From positions 60,996,930 to 61,060,929 of the forward strand of contig NC_081552.1 of NCBI RefSeq assembly GCF_963082655.1: a stretch of 64,000 nt of DNA. Reading direction: 5' to 3'. The stretch's first letter is position 1, and the number at the start of each line of letters is the position of its first letter. The translations under genes and the position numbers were made by a program. The DNA comes from Stomoxys calcitrans. Lineage: Eukaryota > Arthropoda > Insecta > Diptera > Muscidae. This document shows positions 57,444 to 64,000 of the stretch, piece by piece. The notes below the pieces were generated by a model. It had not been told where the DNA came from. It saw only the letters and a program-made list of their open reading frames with translations, and ran no database searches.

Positions 57444-59209
57444 AACAAGTAAAAGCGTGCTAAGTTCGGCCGGGCCGAATCTTATATACCCTCCACCATG
57501 GATCGCATTTGTCGAGTTCTTTTCCCGGCATCTCTTCTTAGGCAAAACAGGATATAAGAAAAGATTTGCTCTGCTATTAGAGCAATATCAAGATATGGTC
57601 CGGTTTAGACCACAATTAAATTATGTGTTGGAGACCTGTGTAAAATGTCAGCCAATTCGAATAAGAATTAAGCTCTTTGTGAGCTCAAAAAGTAAAATAG
57701 AGAGATCGATTTATATGGGAGCTGCATCGGGCTATGAACCGATTCAGACCATAATAAACACGTATGTTGATGGTCATGAAAAAATCCGTCGTACAAAATT
57801 TCAGGCAAATCGGATAATAATTGCGACCTCTAGCGGCTCAAGAAGTCAAGATCCCAGATCGGTTTATATGGCACCTATATCAGGTTATGAACTGACTGGT
57901 ACTTTATTTGACATAGTTGTTGAAAGTAACAAAAAAAAAAACGTCTTGCTAAATTTCAGCCAAATCGGATAGGAACTGCGCCCTCAAGAAGATCAAGAAG
58001 TCAAGTCCTCAGATCTGTTTATATGACAGCTATATCAGGTTTTAACCGATTTGAACAATATTTGGCACAGTTGTTGGATATCATAACAAAATACTACGTG
58101 CCAAAATTCATTCAAATCGGATAAGAATTGCGCACTCTAGAGGCTCAAGAAGTCAAGACCCAAGATCGGTTTATATGGCAGCTATATCAGGTTATGAACC
58201 GATTTGAACCATACTTGGCACAGTTGTTGGATATAATAACAAAACACGTCGCGCAAAATTTCATTCCAATCGGATAAGAATTGCGCCTTCTAGAGGCTCA
58301 AGATGTCAAAACCCAAGATCGGTTTATATGGCAGCTATATCTGGTTATAAACCGATTTGAACCATACTTGGCACAGTTGTTGGATATCATAACAAAATAC
58401 GTCGTGCAAAATTTCAAGAAGCTCAAGAAGTCAAGTCCCCAGATCTGTTTATATGATAGCTATATCAGGTTATGAACCGATTTGAACCATATTTGGCAAA
58501 GTTGTTGGATATCATAACAAAATACTACGTGCCAAAATTCATTCAAATCGGATAGGAATTGCGCACTCTAGAGGCTCAAGAAGTCAAGATCCAAGATCGG
58601 TTTATATGACAGCTATATAAGGTTATGGACCGATTTGAACCATACTTGGCACAGTTGTTGGATATCGTAACAAAACATGTCGTGCAAAATTTCATTCCAA
58701 TCGGATGATAATTGCGCACTCTAGAGGCTCAAGAAGTCAAGACCCAAGATCGGTTTATATGGCAGCTATATCAGGTAATGGACCGATTTGAACCATACTT
58801 ATCACAGTTGTTGGATATAATAACGTAACACGTCGTGCAAAATTTCATTCCAATCGGATAAGAATTGCGCCTTCTAGAGGCTCAAGAAATCAAGACCCAA
58901 GATCGGTTTATATGGCAGCTATATCAAAACATGGACCGATATGGCCCATTTACAATACCAACCGACCTACACTAATAAGAAGTATATGTGCAAAATTTCA
59001 AGCGGCTAGCTTTACTCCTTCGAAAGTTAGCGTGCTTTCGACAGACAGACGGACGGACGGACGGACAGACGGACGGACATGGCTAGTTCGACATAAAATT
59101 TCACAACGATCAAGAATATATATACTTTATGGGGTCTCAGACGAATATTTCGAGAAGTTACAAACAGAATGACGAAATTAGTATACCCCCATCTTATGGT
59201 GGAGGGTAT
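57444..59209 (-). mobile_element. HINE-B nested in HINE-A
   Basis: Complete 1766-bp copy with about nine units and a GGAC tract at 59040-59078. The unit series at 58010-58130 recurs at 58430-58550, showing internal amplification. Confidence 0.88.
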
Positions 59210-60370
59210 AAAAAGAACGTCGAAGGCCCAACACAACTCACTGTCCGAAATTTGGGCGACATCGGACAATCAATACACCTTTTATTGAACCAAAACCTTA
59301 AATCTAGAGATCGGTCTATATGGCAGCTATATTCAAATCTGGACCGATCTGAGCCAAAATGAAGAAGGATGTCGAAGGTCCTAACACTACTCACTGTCCC
59401 TAATTTCGGAGACATGGGATAATAAATGCGCCTTTTATGGCCCCAAAATTAAAAATCGAGAGATCGGTCCATATGGCAGCTATATCCAAATCTGTACCGA
59501 TCTATGCCATATTGCAGAAGTATGTCAAGAGCCTTAACTTAACTCACTGTCCCAAATTTCGACGACATCGGACAATAAATGCGCCTTTTATGGGCGCAAG
59601 ACCTTAAATCGAGAGATCGGTCTATATGGCAGCTATATCCAAATCTGAACCGATCTGGGCCAAATTGAGGAAGGATGTCGAGTGGCCTAACATAACTCCC
59701 TGTCTTAAATTTCAGCAAAATCGGATAATAAATGTGGCTTTTATGGGCCTTAGACCCCAAATCGGCGGATCGGTCTATATGGCAGCTATATCGAAATCAG
59801 AACCGATCTGGACCAAATTGAGGAATGATGTTGGGTGGCCTAAGATAACTCTTTGTCCTAAATTTCAGCAAAATCGGATAATAAATGTAGCTTTTATAGG
59901 CCTTAGACCCTAAATTAGCGGATCGGTCTATATGGCAGCTATATCGAAATCTGAACCGATCTGGGCCAAATTAACGAAGGAAGTCGAAGGGCCTAACATA
60001 ACCTTCTGTTCCAATTTTCAGCAAAATCGGGTAATAAATGTGGCCTTTATGGACCTAAGACCCTAAATCGGAGGATCGGTCTATATGGGGGCTATATCAA
60101 GATATAGTCCGATATAGCCCATCTTCGAACTTAACCTGCTTATGGACAAAAAAAGAATCAGTGCAAAATTTCAGCTCAATATCTCTATTTTTGAAGACTG
60201 TAGCGTGATTTCAACAGACAGACGGACAGATGGACGGTCATGGCTAGATCGTCTTAGATTTTTACGCTGATCAAGAATATATATACTTTATAGGGTCGGA
60301 AATGGATATTTCGATGTGTTGCAAACGGAATGACAAAATGAATATACCCCCATCCTTCGGTGGTGGGTAT
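59210..60370 (-). mobile_element. HINE-A, remainder after the nested HINE-B
   Basis: About six units, stem-loop at 60090-60121, GGAC tract near 60223, core, (TA)n and GGTGGTGGGTAT at 60370. Confidence 0.88.
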
Positions 60371-61022
60371 AATAAAATCGTGCTAAGTTCGACCAGGCCG
60401 AATCTTAGACCAGGCCGCTTTAGACAGTATCTAACACGTATATTGAAGGTCAAAGGAGAAGCCGTTGAACAAAATTTCAGCCAAAGCGGGTTATAATAGT
60501 GCCCTCTAGGGGCTCAAGAAGTGCAGATCCCAGAAAGGTTTATTTGAAGATTTGAACCATATTTGGCACAGTTGTTGGTCAAAATTGGTCTCGCAAAATT
60601 TGATCCAAATCGGATAAGAATTGCGCTCTGTAGAGGCTCAAGTAGTCACGACCCTAAACCGGTTTATATAACAGCTACATCATGTTATGGACCGATTTCA
60701 ACCATACTTAGCACATTCATAGCAAAACTCTTCATGCAAAATTACAGCCAAATCTGATAGAAATTGCGCCATCTAGTGGTTCAAGAATTCAAGATCCAAG
60801 ATCGGTTTATATGGTTATATTTATAATCCCAACCGAGCTACACTATTAAGAAGTATTTGTGCATAATTTCGAGTGGCTAGCTGTACTTCGAAAGTCAGCG
60901 TGTTTTCGACGGACGGACGGGCAAAGAAAGTAAAATGTCATGATGATCATGGATATATATACTTTTTTGGGGTCTTAGACGAATATTTCGAGGAGCTACA
61001 AACAGAATGACGAAATTAGTAT
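60371..61022 (-). mobile_element. HINE-B, old copy
   Basis: Palindrome with a change (TTCGACCAGGCCGAA) and a duplicated AGACCAGGCCG just after it, three to four decayed units, a short GGAC remnant, core; truncated in the 5' block at AGTATACCC. Confidence 0.7.
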
Positions 61023-61978
61023 ACCCACAAATACTTCTTTTTAGTGTAGGTTGGTTGGTATTGTAAATGGGCCATATCGGTCCATGTTTTTATATAGCTG
61101 CCATATAAATCGATCCTGGGTCTTGACTTCTTGAGCCTCTAGAGTGCGCAATTCTTATCCGATTGGAATGAAATTTTGCACGACGTGTTTTGTTAGGATA
61201 TCAAACAACTGTGCCAAGTATGGCTCAAATCGGTTCATAACCTGATATAGCTGCTATATAAACCGATCTGGGGTCTTGGCTTCTTGAGCCTCTAGAGTGC
61301 GCAATTCTTATCCGATTGCAATAAAATTTTGCACGACGTGTTTGGTATGATATCCAACAACTTTGCTAAGTATGGTTCAAATCGGTCCATAACCTGATAT
61401 AGTTGCCATATAAACCGATCTTGGGTCTTGACTTCTTGAGTCTCTAGAGGACGCATTTCTTATCCGATTTGATTGAATTTTTGTACGAAGTATTTTGTTA
61501 TGATATCCAACAACTGTGCCAAGTATGATTCAAAGCGGTTCATAACCTGATATAGCTGCCATATAAACCGATCTGGGATCTTGACTACTTGAGCCTCTAG
61601 AGGACGCAATTATTATCCGATTTGCCTGAAATTTTGTCCGACGGGTCCTCTCTTGACCATCAACATACGTGTTTACTATGGTCTGAATCGGTCCATAGCC
61701 CGATACAGCTCCCATATAAATCGATCTCTCTATTTTACTTCTTGATCCCCCAAAGGACGCAATTCTTATTCGAATTGGCTGACACAGGTCTCTAACAAAA
61801 AATTAATTGTGGTCCAAACCGAACCATATCTTGATATCCCTCTAATAGCAGATCAAATCTTTTCTTATTTTCTTTTTTGCCTAAGAAGAGATGCCGGGAA
61901 AAGAACTCGACAAATGCGATCCATGGTGGAGGGTATATACGATTCGGCCCGGTCGAACTTAGCACGCTTTTACTTGTT
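61023..61978 (+). mobile_element. HINE-B, 5' end missing
   Basis: Starts at the leader CAAATACTTCTTTTTAGTGTAGG, inverted relative to the preceding copy. About five units, GGTGGAGGGTAT block, palindrome with one change, CTTTTACTTGTT. Confidence 0.85.
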
Positions 61979-62267
61979 TAGTGCTGTCATTTGGATGTCG
62001 CCGATAGTTATATTAAATTTCGTGCAAATCCAATAGATTACATAAATCGGCATTAGATTATTCTCCCACCAGAACATAAAAGTGTCTAAATTGTTAAGTT
62101 TTACGCCATCTAAAATCAAATTTTAATGAGATAGGCAACGGTATTTTTTCACAGAATAAAAGTACACATTAACACCTTTCAACACATATTTATTTTTTCA
62201 CGGACACAGCCCGATGCCGAAAGTTCTACTCCAAACAGCACACGGACAACAAAACAAACTATATCAA
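61979..62267. other. Unassigned interval
   Basis: No repeat or gene recognised. Confidence 0.35.
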
Positions 62268-62475
62268 ACAAGTAAAAAGGCAAAAAGTTCGGCCGGGCCG
62301 AACTTTGGATACCCACCAACTTGGGTATATATGTATACCCCCTTTCGTAACAATCCTGTGAAAATTGGATTACTTTTGCACCCAAATTTGGCACGGACAT
62401 TGAGTCGTCTCATATATATATGCCACTGTTCGATGTTGTAGAACAAAATATTGACTTTTTTGGCAACTACAAGCA
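62268..62475 (-). mobile_element. HINE-A 3' part, variant
   Basis: AACAAGTAAAAAGG, perfect palindrome, CACCAACTTGGG block, one diverged unit ending TTTTTGGCAACTAC. HEL-C sequence follows. Confidence 0.72.
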
Positions 62476-63774
62476 GGTCATTTTTGCCGACTATGAAAAT
62501 ATGGGGCTCAAATCAAAGGTAAGTGGGAGTAGACCACGTATCTGATATCAACATTAGAGGCCAGCTGTTTAGCGGACGTCCCACCACCATAACAACACCC
62601 AAATAGGACGTATTTGCTCACCAAGACGATTTGGGTCCTAAAGAGAGAGGATCTAAATATTCTTAGTTTTTAGGGCCAATACCCCAAACCGGACATATTT
62701 GCTGACTTTTGCAATAAGGAGTTTAAATGAGATTATAAAACGAATTTGATATCCAACTTTGAGGGCAATGGCAATATGGGGTTCAAATAAATGATATATA
62801 GATATATGAGAATAAAGCACGTTGCTGATATATTTTCCAGGCTTAGTGTTTGGGTGACCACCCCAATCCCCAATACACCCTTTAATCGGGCATATTTACT
62901 GACCATGTCAATGTGGGGCTTAAACGAAAGGTATTGGGGGGTAGAGCAAGAATTAATACTCATTTTCGGGACCAATTTTCTGAGGGTCTACCCCTTCCCC
63001 AAAATACCCCACAAATAGCAATTTTTTAGTTACGGGGCTCAAATAAAGGGGCTAAAATAAAGGTATTTGGGAGTAGAATACGAATTTTATATCCAAATGT
63101 AGGACCATGTATTTAATGCATCACCCCTTTCCCAAAACACCCCCAAAGGGAAAAAAATTTTTCGACCATGCCATTATGTAGCTCAAATAAAAGGTATTTG
63201 AGATTAGAAAACGAATGTGATAACCTATTTTGGGCCATGTATTTGGGGGACGCCTCATCTTGTAAACTCCTCTTAAGCCAATGGCAATATGGGTTTTAAA
63301 TAAATGGTATTTAAGAGAAGAGCACGATGCTGATAGTTTTTCAGGGCCAAGTATCTGGGGGACCATCTCTTAGTCAAATTAGCATGATATTTCACAAAAA
63401 GATCTTCGAAAATAAGGAACAGGGGCAAACTTCTCACATATCAATGAGTGCAGTCCGATTCAAGTTTAAGCTCAATGATAAGGGGCCTCCTTTTTATAGC
63501 CGAGTCCGAACGGCGTGCCGCAGTGCGACACCTCTTTGGAAAGAAGTTTTACATGGCAAAGTACCTCATATATGTTGCCAGCATTAGGAGGGGACAACCA
63601 CCGCTGAACATTTTTTCTGATGGTCTCTCCAGGATTCGAACCCAGGCGTTCAGCGTCATAGGCGGACATGCTAACCTCTGCGTTACGGTGGCCTTTGAAA
63701 ATAAATATTCCAAGGAAACTTTTGTTCCATAGAAAGTAAAAGAAGGCGCATCGGAGCGGGCCAGGGTCAGCTAG
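62476..63774 (+). mobile_element. HEL-C, 5'-truncated, with a nested SINE
   Basis: Seven or so units of the HEL-C type, very like 29555-30400, then the tail interrupted at 63416-63696 by a SINE and ending GGAGCGGGCCAGGGTCAGCTAG. A second HEL-C head follows at once. Confidence 0.8.
63416..63696 (-). mobile_element. tRNA-derived SINE, full length, with target duplication
   Basis: 281 bp on the minus strand. Head AAAGGCCACCGTAACGCAGAGG (A box at about 63688-63670), intact B box GGTTCGAATCC at about 63637, body, and end GCCCCTGTTCC at 63416. It is flanked by GAAAATAA at 63408-63415 and 63697-63704. The empty site exists at 30646 in another HEL-C. Best copy for defining this SINE. Confidence 0.92.
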
Positions 63775-64000
63775 TCTTATATGTAAAAATCAATTTGTTT
63801 GTTTGTATATTTATGTGTTCCTTATAGACTCAGAAACGGCTGAACCGATTTTCTAGATATTTTCGCAGATGGTGCATAATGACCCCGTGGTGAAAATAGG
63901 GTACTACATTTTTTGATATTTGAAGACCCTCCCCCTTACAATAATTTTCAGAAACGCTAGATCTCGGAGATGGGTAGTGCGATTTAAGCGAAATTTTGTG
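63775..64000 (+). mobile_element. HEL-C, 5' head, runs off the window
   Basis: TCTTATATGTAAAAATCAATTTG, TTATAGACTCAGAAACGG, CTGAACCGATTTTC, then GACCCTCCCCCTTAC and AGATCTCGGAGATGGG. Starts with TC, as Helitrons do, directly after the CTAG end of the previous copy. Confidence 0.8.

Overview
The window is a eukaryotic, AT-rich, non-coding stretch that I read as heterochromatin-like or large-intron DNA of a higher fly. A muscid or other calyptrate is my best guess, from remembered style of these repeats rather than from any search. I see no host exon, no tRNA or rRNA gene and no bacterial or phage gene. Nearly all the translated open frames are accidental readings of tandem repeats. The only frames with real protein homology are broken transposon genes.

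Most of the window consists of non-autonomous Helentron-type elements (HINE/DINE-1-like), which I name locally. HINE-B begins ATACCCTCCACC and ends CTTTTACTTGTT. HINE-A begins ATACCCACCACC and ends in the same CTTGTT terminus. HINE-A2 is a variant of A, and HINE-X is a rarer third type. Each has the same plan: a 5' block that is inverted near the 3' end, a (TA)n tract, a core of about 40 bp, a (GTCY)n tract, an array of units of 153 bp, and a 3' terminal palindrome built on TTCGGCC-n-GGCCGAA. A second group, HEL-C, has internal repeats of about 120-130 bp and a 3' end in CTAG followed by T, like classical non-autonomous Helitrons.

Layout: 1-3460 A, C, B and A copies; 3461-6045 relic sequence, a ruined LINE and a SINE; 6049-8392 the longest B; 8393-10545 little-repeated sequence with SINE, LINE and B relics; 10546-15533 A copies with a nested B, then another B; 15534-18111 B copies ending in a long (TA)n; 18147-21676 an A2 split by a LINE; 21787-24335 B, SINE and LINE fragments; 24358-25875 a tandem duplication with a mariner inside; 25876-26624 the largest repeat-poor interval; 26625-31035 A, X, and a C nested in an A; 31036-32030 a Jockey-like LINE; 32031-33612 a B with a triplicated 3' end; 33613-37667 A2, an inverted pair of C elements and a nested B; 37690-40740 old B and a second copy of the LINE; 40761-62475 a dense mosaic of A and B copies, several nested; 62476-64000 C elements with a SINE that has clear target duplications.

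The repeats do not work together as a pathway. What they record is a history. HINE-B has inserted at least four times into A- or T-runs of A or C elements without duplicating target bases, and the interrupted hosts can be rejoined by eye. The LINEs carry RT, RNase H and a C-terminal zinc-knuckle region, and end in TAACC-type tails. The mariner is dead twice over: its DNA-binding half is deleted and one catalytic Asp is replaced by Asn. No undescribed protein system was found. The best leads are the structure and termini of the 153-bp-unit elements.
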